Assembly: GCA_002392915.1 (NCBI GenBank)
Contig: DGHQ01000023.1
Span: 62,001 to 126,000 of the forward strand
Length of the DNA: 64,000 bases
Source of the DNA: Bacteroidales bacterium UBA3844
GTDB lineage: Bacteria; Bacteroidota; Bacteroidia; Bacteroidales; Paludibacteraceae
Direction of reading: 5' to 3'
Shown: in pieces, positions 42,870-50,989 of the stretch
Layout: every line of letters starts with the position of its first letter
Numbering within the stretch: position 1 is the stretch's first letter
Notes under the pieces: model-generated
Databases searched by the model: none
Told to the model about the DNA's origin: nothing
What the model saw: the letters and a program-made list of their open reading frames with translations, nothing else
Position numbers and translations under genes: made by a program

Positions 42870-43616
42870 TTACATTGTGCGCTGATAAGGCTTGAACTGG
42901 AACTTGGCTGAACTGCGGGCCTGCACTTTCTCAATACCAAGAAGCTCTACATCAAAAACCAAGATTGAGTTTGGCTTGATTTTGCCTGTAGCACGATTGC
43001 CATAAGCTAGCTCCGACGGAATGAACAATTTATACTTACTTCCGACCGGCATCAACTGGATTCCTTCTGTCCATCCTGGGATAACCTTATTCAATTCAAA
43101 CGAAATTGGAGACGTAGAACTATCAAATATAGTTCCGTCTGTCAATGTTCCTGTATAAGTAACTGTCACCTTGTCTGTAGCTTTTGGCTTTTCTCCTGTA
43201 CCTTCAGTAATGACCTGATACTGCAAACCAGAGGCTGTCTCTTTTACACCTGGCTTTGTCTTGTTGTTGGCAAGCCATATCTTATTGGCAGCAAGATCCT
43301 TCATGGCCTTCTCCTGCTCAGCTCTCTGCATCACAGTCATGACCACAGTGCCGGCATCAGAAGCCTTAATCTTCAAATTCGCAGTGTCTTTATCAAGAGT
43401 ATATTTCAACGCCTCACAAAATGCTGCAGTATTAATGTTATCTACAGGAAGCTGCTTGAACTGCTCCTGAAGACTCATTCCTATATTAATACCGAGTGCA
43501 TAGCTGACTGAATCAATGGAATTAGCCAACGCTCCCGCATCTTTTTTTGATCCTCTCGCATAAGAGGTTCCTATCGCAAGCGACAACGATATTATCGCCA
43601 AAAATATTTTTTTCAT
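42870..43616 (-). CDS. FKBP-type peptidyl-prolyl isomerase, secreted
   Basis: 248 residues from the ATG at 43616 (MKKIFLAIISLSLAIGTSYA, a signal peptide without lipobox); an upstream in-frame TTG at 43652 would overlap the preceding gene. N-terminal Mip-like domain (DSVSYALGINIGMSLQEQF), linker helix, FKBP domain (VTVTYTGTLTDGTIFDSST, ELNKVIPGWTEGIQLMPVG, IPSELAYGNRATGKIKP, LVFDVELLGIE). Probably soluble and periplasmic, complementing the lipid-anchored paralogue downstream. Confidence 0.9.
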   Translation of the reverse strand: MKKIFLAIISLSLAIGTSYARGSKKDAGALANSIDSVSYALGINIGMSLQEQFKQLPVDNINTAAFCEALKYTLDKDTANLKIKASDAGTVVMTVMQRAEQEKAMKDLAANKIWLANNKTKPGVKETASGLQYQVITEGTGEKPKATDKVTVTYTGTLTDGTIFDSSTSPISFELNKVIPGWTEGIQLMPVGSKYKLFIPSELAYGNRATGKIKPNSILVFDVELLGIEKVQARSSAKFQFKPYQRTM

Positions 43617-43623
43617 AATATAT

Positions 43624-44208
43624 TTATTTAATGCCCAACAACTCCACGTCAAAGATCAATGTAGAATTTGGCTCGATTGTTTCTCCAGCACCATATTCTC
43701 CGTAAGCCAATTCAGACGGGATGTATAGCTGCCATTTTGAGCCAACTGGCATCAACTGCAATGCCTCAACCCATCCTGGAATGACTCCATTCACAGGGAA
43801 CTGAGCCGACTGTCCGCGTCTGTAGCTGCTGTCGAATACAGTACCGTCGATCAAACGGCCCTCATAATGGCAATCGACTGTGTCTGTAGCCTTTGGTTTT
43901 GTTCCTGTACCAGCAACCAACACCTTATATAGAAGTCCACTAGCAGTTGTGACTATACCTTCGTTAGACTTATTTTTCGCCAAGAATTCTTCGCCAGCCT
44001 TCTTGTTTTTCGACATCACCTCAGTCTTCTGCTTTGCAAAAAACTCATTAATCGCAGTCTGTGCCTCCTCAGGTGTCATCTGCATCTTTTCGCCTTTGAA
44101 AACAGATTTGATTGCACTTGCAAAATCATCAACGTTAATACAATCCAAACCGCTCTGCTTCATATTTGAAGCCATCGACATGCCAAGTGCATAACTCAAT
44201 TTATCCAT
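43624..44208 (-). CDS. FKBP-type peptidyl-prolyl isomerase, no signal peptide
   Basis: 194 residues. Starts directly with the Mip-like domain (MDKLSYALGMSMASNMKQSG) and has no signal sequence, so it is likely cytoplasmic. FKBP domain: VDCHYEGRLIDGTVFDSSYR, FPVNGVIPGWVEALQLMPVG, IPSELAYGEYGAGETIEP, LIFDVELLGIK. First gene of a three-paralogue operon, with 7 bases to the next start. A CAAAAGTA box (minus TACTTTTG) at 44249-44256 is a likely -7 element. The three paralogues appear to serve cytoplasm, periplasm and membrane. Confidence 0.9.
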   Translation of the reverse strand: MDKLSYALGMSMASNMKQSGLDCINVDDFASAIKSVFKGEKMQMTPEEAQTAINEFFAKQKTEVMSKNKKAGEEFLAKNKSNEGIVTTASGLLYKVLVAGTGTKPKATDTVDCHYEGRLIDGTVFDSSYRRGQSAQFPVNGVIPGWVEALQLMPVGSKWQLYIPSELAYGEYGAGETIEPNSTLIFDVELLGIK

Positions 44209-44349
44209 AATGATATTTTAATCTTTTTCGTTAATTCGTTAATTTGGGCAAAAGTACTTAATAATTTTTGTTTTCACATAAACAAAGAGACAAGAAACAC
44301 ACGCATTTTCTATTTTTGTTGTTATATAACATAAATAATCGGCATTTTG

Positions 44350-44381
44350 TTTGCGTAAAAATGTCATTTACACTAATTTTG
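44350..44381 (+). promoter_or_regulatory. Promoter of typA
   Basis: TTTG (44350-44353), 20-base spacer, TAATTTTG (44374-44381), a full match to the Bacteroidetes consensus, 22 bases ahead of the typA ATG. It supports the ATG at 44403 as start. Confidence 0.8.
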
Positions 44382-44402
44382 CGACAAATTTATAAATTAA
44401 GT

Positions 44403-46205
44403 ATGCAAAAGATAAGAAATGTGGCAATCATTGCCCACGTTGACCACGGTAAGACAACACTAGTAGACAAGATGCTCCTTGCAGGACAGCTTTTCTCTGA
44501 TCGCGAGAAACCAACTGAATTGATTTTGGACAACAATGACCTTGAGAGAGAGCGTGGTATAACGATTGTATCTAAGAATGTATCAATCCGTTACAAAGGA
44601 TATAAGATTAATATCATCGACACTCCGGGACACTCCGACTTCGGTGGTGAGGTGGAGCGTGTGCTCAACATGGCTGATGGTGTGCTTCTTCTTGTCGACG
44701 CGTTTGAAGGTCCTATGCCTCAGACTCGTTTCGTGCTACAGAAGGCTATCGAAATTGGTTTGAAACCTATCGTAGTAATCAACAAGGTAGACAAGCCTAA
44801 CTGCCGCCCTGAAGAGGTTCAGGAGGAGGTGTTCGACCTTATGTTCAATCTTGACGCTACTGAAGAGCAGCTAGACTTCCCTACTATCTATGGTTCTGCA
44901 AAGAACAACTGGATGAGCACCGACTGGAAGGCTCCAAGAGTAGACGATATCACTCCAGTGCTTGACGCTATCATTGAGCATATCCCTGAGCCTAATTATA
45001 ATGAGGGTCCTACTCAGATGTTGATCACATCTCTTGACTACTCTTCTTTCGTAGGACGTATCGCTATCGGACGTGTTCACAGAGGTAAGATCCGTGAGGG
45101 TCAGGACATCGCTCTTGTCAAGAGAGACGGTTCTATCCAGAAGAACAGGATTAAAGAGTTGAGAGTGTTCGAAGGATTCTCTCAGTCTAAAGTATATGAA
45201 GCAGAGTGTGGTGAGATCGTAGCAGTGATCGGTGTAGAAAACTTTGAAATCGGCGATTCAATCTGTGATTTCGAGAATCCAGAGCCACTTCCACCAATCG
45301 CAATCGACGAGCCAACAATGAGTATGGTGTTCACAATCAACGACTCTCCTTTCTTTGGCAAGGATGGCAAATATGTGACATCACGCCACATCAACGACCG
45401 TCTTATCAAGGAACTAGACCGCAATCTTGCTCTTCGTGTCAAGAAGTCAGAGAACGATGACGTATGGACAGTATACGGACGTGGTGTGCTTCACTTGTCG
45501 GTACTTATCGAGACAATGCGACGTGAGGGATACGAGTTGCAGGTCGGCCAGCCACAGGTTATCTTCAAGGAAATTGGTGGCAAGAAGTGTGAGCCAATTG
45601 AGGAGTTGACAATCAACACTCCTGACGAAGTTAGCGGTAAAGTGATTGAGATGGTTTCTGTACGTAAGGGAGAGATGGTCTCAATGGAGAAGAAGGGCGA
45701 CCGTGTCCACTTGGTGTTCCAGATTCCTTCACGTGGTATCATCGGACTTCGTACAAATGTGCTTACAGCGACAGCCGGTGAGGCAATCATGGCTCACAGA
45801 TTCCTAGAGTATCAACCATATAAAGGAGATATTGAGAAGAGAACAAACGGTTCGATGATCGCTATGGAGAGCGGCACAGCATACGCATACGCTATCGACA
45901 AACTTCAGGATCGTGGTAAGTTCTTCATCTTCCCACAGGATGAGGTTTATGCTGGACAGGTAGTCGGAGAGCACAGCAAAGACAACGACTTGGTTGTCAA
46001 TGTGACAAAGGCCAAGCAGCTTACAAACATGCGTTCAAAGAGTTCAGACGAAAAGGCAAAGATCATACCTCCTGTAGTATTCTCTCTTGAAGAGGCTCTT
46101 GAGTACATCAAGGAAGATGAGTACGTAGAGGTTACACCAAACCACATGCGTCTTCGTAAGATCATCCTTGACGAGACAGAACGTAAGAAAGCCAACAAAC
46201 AGTAA
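44403..46205 (+). CDS. typA: Ribosome-binding GTPase BipA/TypA
   Basis: 600 residues from ATG 44403; the frame is open upstream to 44268 but that stretch contains the promoter. EF-G-like translational GTPase: G1 AHVDHGKTT at 11-19, switch I ERERGITI near 45, G3 DTPGHSDFGGEV near 72, G4 NKVD near 127, then domains II, III/V and the BipA-specific C-terminal domain (RSKSSDEKAKIIPPVVFSLE, EYVEVTPNHMRLRK). It binds the ribosome under stress and aids 50S assembly. Monocistronic by layout: own promoter and a terminator at 46351. Confidence 0.97.
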   Translation: MQKIRNVAIIAHVDHGKTTLVDKMLLAGQLFSDREKPTELILDNNDLERERGITIVSKNVSIRYKGYKINIIDTPGHSDFGGEVERVLNMADGVLLLVDAFEGPMPQTRFVLQKAIEIGLKPIVVINKVDKPNCRPEEVQEEVFDLMFNLDATEEQLDFPTIYGSAKNNWMSTDWKAPRVDDITPVLDAIIEHIPEPNYNEGPTQMLITSLDYSSFVGRIAIGRVHRGKIREGQDIALVKRDGSIQKNRIKELRVFEGFSQSKVYEAECGEIVAVIGVENFEIGDSICDFENPEPLPPIAIDEPTMSMVFTINDSPFFGKDGKYVTSRHINDRLIKELDRNLALRVKKSENDDVWTVYGRGVLHLSVLIETMRREGYELQVGQPQVIFKEIGGKKCEPIEELTINTPDEVSGKVIEMVSVRKGEMVSMEKKGDRVHLVFQIPSRGIIGLRTNVLTATAGEAIMAHRFLEYQPYKGDIEKRTNGSMIAMESGTAYAYAIDKLQDRGKFFIFPQDEVYAGQVVGEHSKDNDLVVNVTKAKQLTNMRSKSSDEKAKIIPPVVFSLEEALEYIKEDEYVEVTPNHMRLRKIILDETERKKANKQ

Positions 46206-46216
46206 TTCATCGACAT

Positions 46217-46325
46217 GTAGAGACGCACGGTCGTGCGTCTAACATATTGAATTCAATTACACCACGATGTCGTGCGTCTAACAAATCATGATTTAATTGT
46301 CATCTGGTCGTGCGTCCAATATTAT
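46217..46325 (+). repeat. Family A hairpin followed by two decaying tandem copies of its 3' arm
   Basis: A complete GTAGAGACGCACGGTCGTGC-type hairpin at 46217-46240, then GTCGTGCGTCTAACA again from 46269 and GTCGTGCGTCC from 46307, at steps of 39 and 38 bases. The 379-base gap 46206-46584 holds this array, a terminator at 46351 and the kinase promoter; a 94-codon open frame across it has no coding signs. Confidence 0.7.
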
Positions 46326-46350
46326 GATTCAAAATCGTAGTATATATCTG

Positions 46351-46384
46351 AAAGACGGGAGTTTTCACTTCCGTCTTTTTTTCA
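46351..46384 (+). terminator. Terminator downstream of typA
   Basis: AAGACGGGAG-TTTTCA-CTTCCGTCTT followed by TTTTT. Confidence 0.88.
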
Positions 46385-46532
46385 CCATCATTGCACCAAT
46401 AAAAGCAAAACATAATTCTGTCTATACATATCAAACTTACAATCAGACAAGAATTGTAAATGGCAGAACATATCAATCCATCCATTTTTATATAAATCAT
46501 GTTAAAACTGAAGATATGGATTCGACCAAACC

Positions 46533-46563
46533 TTTATGTTTCAAACTATTTTATCTATTTTTG
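46533..46563 (+). promoter_or_regulatory. Promoter of the LPS-kinase-like gene
   Basis: TTTA (46533-46536), 19-base spacer, TATTTTTG (46556-46563); start codon 22 bases downstream. Confidence 0.55.
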
Positions 46564-46584
46564 CAAAATAAATTCAACTGAACA

Positions 46585-47358
46585 ATGAAAGTAGTAATCA
46601 ACGACGAATATAAAAATTGCAAGGAGCTCGTGGTCTTCTTGGAAAATTTGGACACTCGCTACCGTCAGAAAGGCAGGACACTGCACCTCGACAGAAACGC
46701 TGTGAGAAGTTTTGCCATCACCGAACTTGGCAGAGATGTCGTGATCAAGAGATACAAGAAACCATTGTCTGTGCAACGCGTCGTCTACTCATTTTTCAGG
46801 AAAAGCAAAGCTGAGAGAGCTTATTATAATGGTCTTAAACTTCTTGAGTTGGGAATCGACACACCTACTCCAATAGCTTACGTGGAGCAGAAGAAAGCAG
46901 GGCTAATGGAATATTGTTATTTCGCTTGTGAGAAGACAACTCATAAAAGTCTGGAGCCACTTATTCTTCAAGACAAACCTCTTGACGATCACTTGGCAAT
47001 GTCTCTTGCAAGATTCCTGATCGACCTGCATACTAAAGGAATTTTACATAATGATCTTAACGGAGGAAATATCCTTTACTATCAAGACGGAGACACCAAC
47101 TACCATTTCTCTTTGATCGACAACAACAGAATGGAGTTCACAGACAAAGACATATCATTCCGCGACAGAATGGAAAACATCTGCAAGTTTAGCAGCAAAG
47201 ACATTTTCGTGCAGGTCGTAGGATGCTATGCGGAAATCTTGGGCATGGATATCCAACTCGCCATAGAGGAGGCTCTCGATGTACGTGAAAAATTCTTTGA
47301 GGCAAGAGCGAAAAGAAGAGCTTTTTGGGCAAAATTCAAAAAGGACGGGAAGAAATAA
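46585..47358 (+). CDS. Lipopolysaccharide kinase (Kdo/WaaP) family protein
   Basis: 257 residues, cytoplasmic. Protein-kinase-like fold: ATP-binding Lys in DVVIKRYKKP near 53, the catalytic loop LHNDLNGGNILYY near 153 (H-x-D-x4-N) and LIDNNRMEFTD near 176 in place of DFG. This is the pattern of Kdo kinase and WaaP/InaA proteins that phosphorylate LPS core sugars at the inner membrane. The C-terminal basic helix (ARAKRRAFWAKFKKDGKK) may bind the membrane. No LPS genes adjoin it, so the substrate is inferred from the family. Confidence 0.85.
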   Translation: MKVVINDEYKNCKELVVFLENLDTRYRQKGRTLHLDRNAVRSFAITELGRDVVIKRYKKPLSVQRVVYSFFRKSKAERAYYNGLKLLELGIDTPTPIAYVEQKKAGLMEYCYFACEKTTHKSLEPLILQDKPLDDHLAMSLARFLIDLHTKGILHNDLNGGNILYYQDGDTNYHFSLIDNNRMEFTDKDISFRDRMENICKFSSKDIFVQVVGCYAEILGMDIQLAIEEALDVREKFFEARAKRRAFWAKFKKDGKK

Positions 47359-47395
47359 AAATCTTTTTTCGTATCCACCCTATCCTAAAAACAAT

Positions 47396-47403
47396 TATCT
47401 TTG
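47396..47403 (+). promoter_or_regulatory. -7 box of the thiamine operon
   Basis: TATCTTTG (TAnnTTTG) about 20 bases before the riboswitch aptamer, placing the transcript start just ahead of it. Confidence 0.5.
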
Positions 47404-47422
47404 CAGAAACTAAAACAGAAGA

Positions 47423-47508
47423 AGAGGGGTGCTGAGAAGTGTTCGAGGCTGAGATCATACCCTTTAATTGATAACCTGATGCGGGTAATGCCGATGTAGG
47501 AACATTCT
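47423..47508 (+). ncRNA. TPP riboswitch aptamer (THI element)
   Basis: Carries the conserved THI-box parts in order: GAGGGGTGCT, GAGGCTGAGATCATACCCTT, then AACCTGATGCGGGTAATGCC and GATGTAGGAA. The CTGAGA and ACCTGAT...GGTAATGCC motifs bind the pyrimidine and pyrophosphate of TPP. It precedes thiD and should repress the whole thi operon when TPP is plentiful, via the terminator at 47549-47586. Confidence 0.96.
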
Positions 47509-47548
47509 TCTTGGAATATGTGATGCAATCATATATAGTCGAGATAAT

Positions 47549-47586
47549 GCGACGCGGAGGCAATTCTTCTGCGTCGCAATTTTTTG
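47549..47586 (+). terminator. Expression-platform terminator of the TPP riboswitch
   Basis: Perfect stem GCGACGC / GCGTCGC with loop GGAGGCAATTCTTCT, then AATTTTTT, ending 3 bases before the thiD ATG. The loop contains the GGAGG-like sequence, so the hairpin could also hide a ribosome-binding site. Confidence 0.85.
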
Positions 47587-47589
47587 TTT

Positions 47590-48324
47590 ATGAAGACGAT
47601 GGTATCGATAGGTGCGTTCGACCCTACAGGAGGTGCTGGTGTTCTTGCCGACATTCGTGTGGCAGGAAGGTTCGGTGTCTACGGAATGTCTGTGCTTACC
47701 GCCGCCACGTCGCAGAATCCGAGATCATTCAATGGAGTGGAAGCCGTGAGCGACGAGATGTTTCGCAAACAGATTTCCGATGTGTTCGACCATTACCGTG
47801 TGGATGCGATGAAGTGCGGAATGATTGCCACTAAATCTCAATTAAAGATATTGATCGATTTCTTCGACAAAAACACCCCCAAAAACTTGGTGATTGATCC
47901 AATTATCAGTGCGACGTTGGGCAACCGCAAATTCGATGATGAGACCATTGATCTCTACCGAACTCTTTGTGGCTATGCCTTGCTCGTCACCCCCAATGTG
48001 AAGGAAGCCGAAATAATTAAAGACATAACCCCATCCGCCATTCTAAGCAAAGGTGGCGACGCGGATTCCAACATCTGCGTCGACATACTGAAAATCGGAG
48101 ACGAAGAGGTCAGGTTCACATCCGAAAGAATCCATACCACCAACACCCATGGCACCGGCTGCACGATGTCTTCGGCAATCGCAAGTTGCCTGGCAAACGG
48201 GCACGATCTGAAGACGTCGGTGAAAATAGCTCACGGATATGTCAACCGCGCTATCGCTGGGGCTGTCGGTCTTGACATCACTGAAGGCTACGGACCGTTG
48301 AACCATTTTGTAGAAACAAAATAA
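47590..48324 (+). CDS. thiD: Hydroxymethylpyrimidine (phosphate) kinase
   Basis: 244 residues from ATG 47590. Ribokinase-like fold: SIGAFDPTGGAGVLADIRV at the start, PRSFNGVEAVSDE substrate loop, VIDPIISAT near 101, LVTPNVKEAEII near 132 and the anion hole HTTNTHGTGCTMSSAIA near 180 (GTGC). Phosphorylates HMP and HMP-P for thiamine synthesis. First gene behind the TPP riboswitch, whose terminator ends 3 bases upstream. Confidence 0.95.
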   Translation: MKTMVSIGAFDPTGGAGVLADIRVAGRFGVYGMSVLTAATSQNPRSFNGVEAVSDEMFRKQISDVFDHYRVDAMKCGMIATKSQLKILIDFFDKNTPKNLVIDPIISATLGNRKFDDETIDLYRTLCGYALLVTPNVKEAEIIKDITPSAILSKGGDADSNICVDILKIGDEEVRFTSERIHTTNTHGTGCTMSSAIASCLANGHDLKTSVKIAHGYVNRAIAGAVGLDITEGYGPLNHFVETK

Positions 48325-48334
48325 TTCTTGAAAT

Positions 48335-48535
48335 ATGAAAATCAAACTGAACGGAGAAGATTTGGAATTAAATGATGGAGCTGTGCTGACAGACATCTGT
48401 GCCAAACTCGAAATTGACAGCAAAGGAGTCGCCTTCGCCATCGACTGCGACGTCATTCCTCGTGACGAGTGGGCTTCCACTAAACTTGCTGACGGAACTG
48501 AAGTGATGATGATTCGCGCAGCATGCGGAGGATGA
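48335..48535 (+). CDS. thiS: Sulfur carrier protein ThiS
   Basis: 66 residues, ubiquitin-like, ending in the required diglycine (RAACGG). Thiocarboxylated at its C-terminus, it delivers sulfur to ThiG. The adenylating partner ThiF is not in the window. It starts 10 bases after thiD and is followed by AT-rich direct repeats (AGGGTTAAAAATTA twice). Confidence 0.95.
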   Translation: MKIKLNGEDLELNDGAVLTDICAKLEIDSKGVAFAIDCDVIPRDEWASTKLADGTEVMMIRAACGG

Positions 48536-48576
48536 TGAAGGGTTAAAAATTAAGGGTTAAAAATTAAGAATTAAGA

Positions 48577-49164
48577 ATGTCAAATGTCATGTGCCAAACT
48601 TGGAAAGTTGTGGTCATCACTCCTGAGATTCCTTTTTGTGGGGAGACGGAGCAGATAAAAAGAGTGATAGGAAGCGGAGTTTTCCGTCTGCATCTGCGTC
48701 ACCCTAAGGCTGATGAGCAGACGCTACGACATATTATAGAAGGGTTGACTGCGGATGAGAGGAAAAAGATTGTTCTCCACGACTTCTATAACTTGGTGGA
48801 CGAATACAATCTCGGCGGCAAACATCTGAACGGACGTCATCCAGAATACACTTCCGTCTGCACATCTCGTTCATGCCATTCTCTCGACGAGGTCGCAGCG
48901 TCTACAGACATGGAATATTGCTTCCTGAGTCCAATCTTCGACAGCATAAGCAAAAGCGGTTACGCCTCAAACTTTTCTAACGATGATTTGCTCAAAGCCA
49001 AAGAAGACGGAATCATAAACGAAAACGTCATCGCTCTTGGCGGAATCACCGTCGACAAAATCTCACAAGTGAGAGACTACGGATTCGGAGGAGTGGCAAT
49101 TCTAGGAAGTGCATGGAAAGACGGCATTGCCCAACTTGACATTATAAAACAAATGATGGAATAA
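48577..49164 (+). CDS. ThiE/TenI-family protein, probably TenI-like
   Basis: 195 residues, TIM-barrel of the thiamine phosphate synthase/TenI family. The overall plan is kept (FRLHLRHPKADEQTLRHII, VLHDFYNLVDEY, ALGGITVDKISQVRDYGFGG), but ThiE hallmarks are altered: QLRxK is replaced by RLHLRHPK, the GGTCNS loop by TSRSCHS and the TxTKK phosphate segment by SPIFDSISKSGY. This suits a TenI-type thiazole tautomerase better than a synthase. It precedes a true thiE. A diverged or inactive ThiE is the alternative. Confidence 0.8.
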   Translation: MSNVMCQTWKVVVITPEIPFCGETEQIKRVIGSGVFRLHLRHPKADEQTLRHIIEGLTADERKKIVLHDFYNLVDEYNLGGKHLNGRHPEYTSVCTSRSCHSLDEVAASTDMEYCFLSPIFDSISKSGYASNFSNDDLLKAKEDGIINENVIALGGITVDKISQVRDYGFGGVAILGSAWKDGIAQLDIIKQMME

Positions 49165-49250
49165 ATTCGCCACAGGGACACTGAAGTGACAGGATCATTT
49201 GGACTCTCCGTGGCATATAAACAATTTAAATTTCGACAAAAGTGAATCTA

Positions 49251-49889
49251 ATGCAGATGCGAGCTTTCTCGCTACAACTTATAACCCATCCAGTAAACGG
49301 GAGATCAGAGATCGAAGGAGCAAGACTTGCTCTCGAAGGTGGATGCAAATGGGTGCAGCTACGAATGAAGGAGACTCCCGTGGGAGAGGTGAAGAAAGTG
49401 GCACTTGAACTTTTGCCACTATGCAAACAATATGAAGCTGTGATGATCATCGACGATCATGTAGAGCTGGCAAAAGAGGTCGGCGCGGACGGCGTGCATC
49501 TTGGGAAAATGGATATGAATCCGAAAGACGCGAGAGCTATACTTGGCGACGGATTCATCATCGGCGGCACATGCAACAGTTTCGACGACATACTAGCCAT
49601 CAAAGACGACGTCGACTACATAGGCTGCGGGCCATTCCGTTTCACTACAACAAAGAAAAAACTAGCTCCAGTGCTTGGATTGGAGGGATATCAGGAGATT
49701 GTGTGGAAATGCAGGGAGCAAGGAATCAACATTCCAATCGTAGCAATTGGAGGAATCACAAAAGATGATGTACGCAAAGTGCTACATAGCGGTCCGAACG
49801 GAATAGCTATTTCAGGAGGCATTTTGTCTGCGGCGGATCCAAAGACAGAGACAGAAGAGATTCTGAAAATAATTGAAAAATGTTTTTAA
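49251..49889 (+). CDS. thiE: Thiamine-phosphate synthase
   Basis: About 212 residues from ATG 49251 (a GTG at 49242 and ATG at 49257 are alternatives). Joins HMP-PP and thiazole phosphate. Family residues are present: WVQLRMKE near 35, MIIDDHVELAKEVGADGVHLG near 66, IGGTCNSFDD near 103, IGCGPFRFTTTKKKLAPVLG near 121 and AIGGITKDDV near 162. The active copy of the two ThiE-family genes here. The downstream gap to thiG holds two family A hairpins. Confidence 0.93.
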   Translation: MQMRAFSLQLITHPVNGRSEIEGARLALEGGCKWVQLRMKETPVGEVKKVALELLPLCKQYEAVMIIDDHVELAKEVGADGVHLGKMDMNPKDARAILGDGFIIGGTCNSFDDILAIKDDVDYIGCGPFRFTTTKKKLAPVLGLEGYQEIVWKCREQGINIPIVAIGGITKDDVRKVLHSGPNGIAISGGILSAADPKTETEEILKIIEKCF

Positions 49890-49899
49890 CGTTCCTCTT

Positions 49900-50006
49900 G
49901 TAGAGACGCACAGTTGTGCGTCTATTTAGAACACAAACAAAATAGATATGCACGGTAGAGACGCACGGTCGTGCGTCTAATCAAATAAACGTGCGTCTAA
50001 TCAAAT
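49900..50006 (+). repeat. Two family A hairpins with a tandem 20-base tail
   Basis: Full hairpins at 49900-49923 (loop variant CACAGTTGTG) and 49955-49979 (CACGGTCGTG), both opening with GTAG. The second is followed by a repeat of its own 3' arm plus flank, GTGCGTCTAATCAAATAAA twice in tandem. All lie between thiE and thiG. Confidence 0.75.
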
Positions 50007-50034
50007 AAAACAGAATAATAAAAAATCAATATAA

Positions 50035-50805
50035 ATGAGCAAACTAGTAATTGCCGGCAGAGAATTCAATTCTCGCCTATTCCTCGGAACAGGAAAATTC
50101 AGCAGCAACGATTTGATGAAAGATTCAATCGTCGCATCAGAGACTGAGATGGTGACTGTAGCGATGAAGCGTATATCCCTTGGAGACGCGAATGACGATA
50201 TGCTAAAACATATTGTAGATAAAAACATACAGTTGCTTCCAAACACAAGTGGTGTGCGCGACGCAAAGGAAGCTGTGTTTGCAGCCAAGATGAGCCGTGA
50301 GGCATTTGGCACAAACTGGCTTAAGCTTGAAATCCACCCAGATCCACGTTATCTGTTGCCCGACTCGATCGAAACATTGAAAGCCACAGAAGAATTGGTG
50401 AAACTTGGATTCGTGGTATTGCCATATTGCCAGGCAGACCCTGTGCTTTGCAAGAGACTGGAGGAAGCAGGTGCTGCGACAGTCATGCCACTTGCCGCAC
50501 CAATCGGTTCAAACAAAGGTTTACGCACAGAAGATTTCCTAAAAATCATCATCGAGCAATCAAATGTCCCTGTTGTTGTAGACGCTGGAATCGGAGCACC
50601 GAGCCATGCAGCAGCGGCGATGGAGCTTGGAGCCGACGCTTGTCTGGTAAACACAGCAATCGCAGTGGCAGGCGACCCCGTCCGTATGGCAGTAGCATTC
50701 CGTGATGCGGTCAAGTGTGGACGAGAGGCATACGAGGCAGGTCTTGGAGCCGTGACAGCAGGAGAAGCCGTCGCAAGCTCACCTCTAACATCATTCTTGG
50801 GGTAA
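50035..50805 (+). CDS. thiG: Thiazole synthase
   Basis: 256 residues, TIM barrel. Builds the thiazole ring from DXP, dehydroglycine and ThiS-thiocarboxylate. Motifs: LVIAGREFNSRLFLGTGKF at the start, LLPNTSGVRDAKEAVFAA, the Schiff-base lysine in NWLKLEIHPDP near 101, DAGIGAPSHAAAAMELGADA near 183 and LVNTAIAVAGDPVRMA. Length matches the family. In other Bacteroidetes thiG usually adjoins thiC or thiH; here a RAYT gene and REP repeats intervene before thiC. Confidence 0.96.
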   Translation: MSKLVIAGREFNSRLFLGTGKFSSNDLMKDSIVASETEMVTVAMKRISLGDANDDMLKHIVDKNIQLLPNTSGVRDAKEAVFAAKMSREAFGTNWLKLEIHPDPRYLLPDSIETLKATEELVKLGFVVLPYCQADPVLCKRLEEAGAATVMPLAAPIGSNKGLRTEDFLKIIIEQSNVPVVVDAGIGAPSHAAAAMELGADACLVNTAIAVAGDPVRMAVAFRDAVKCGREAYEAGLGAVTAGEAVASSPLTSFLG

Positions 50806-50820
50806 AGGACATTAACGTCT

Positions 50821-50929
50821 GTAAGGGCAGGTTTCAAACCTACCCGTGCAACGACATTCATTGTATTTCCTTGCCCACAACGACATTCTATTGGTTGGTG
50901 GCGTAGGGGCAGGTTTCAAACCTGCCCGC
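50821..50929 (+). repeat. Two REP-like family B hairpins beside the RAYT gene
   Basis: At 50821-50847 (one arm decayed: TACCC) and 50902-50929 (perfect): GTAGGGGCAGGTTTCAAACC and CTGCCC. Between and after them the motif ACATTCATTG recurs. The second copy matches, over 27 bases and inverted, the stretch 51248-51274 inside the RAYT gene. Confidence 0.85.
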
Positions 50930-50989
50930 AAGGACATTCATTGAATATTCCAGTCCCCAACATTCATTGATTAAAAACAGTACAATATT

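Noticed and set aside
44268..44402. 45-codon N-terminal extension of TypA
   Set aside because: The stretch contains a full consensus promoter, and the conserved BipA N-terminus starts at ATG 44403.
46297..46581. 94-codon open frame on the plus strand between typA and the kinase gene
   Set aside because: It runs over repeats, a terminator and the kinase promoter, has no recognisable domain and a composition unlike its neighbours.
49975..50010. Tandem 20-base repeat considered as a CRISPR remnant
   Set aside because: The unit is the 3' arm of a family A hairpin plus flank, with no unique spacers and no cas genes nearby.
50349..50861. Minus-strand open frame ending in VGLKPALTDVN over thiG
   Set aside because: Antisense to thiG; the GLKPA-like peptide only reflects reading through a family B repeat.
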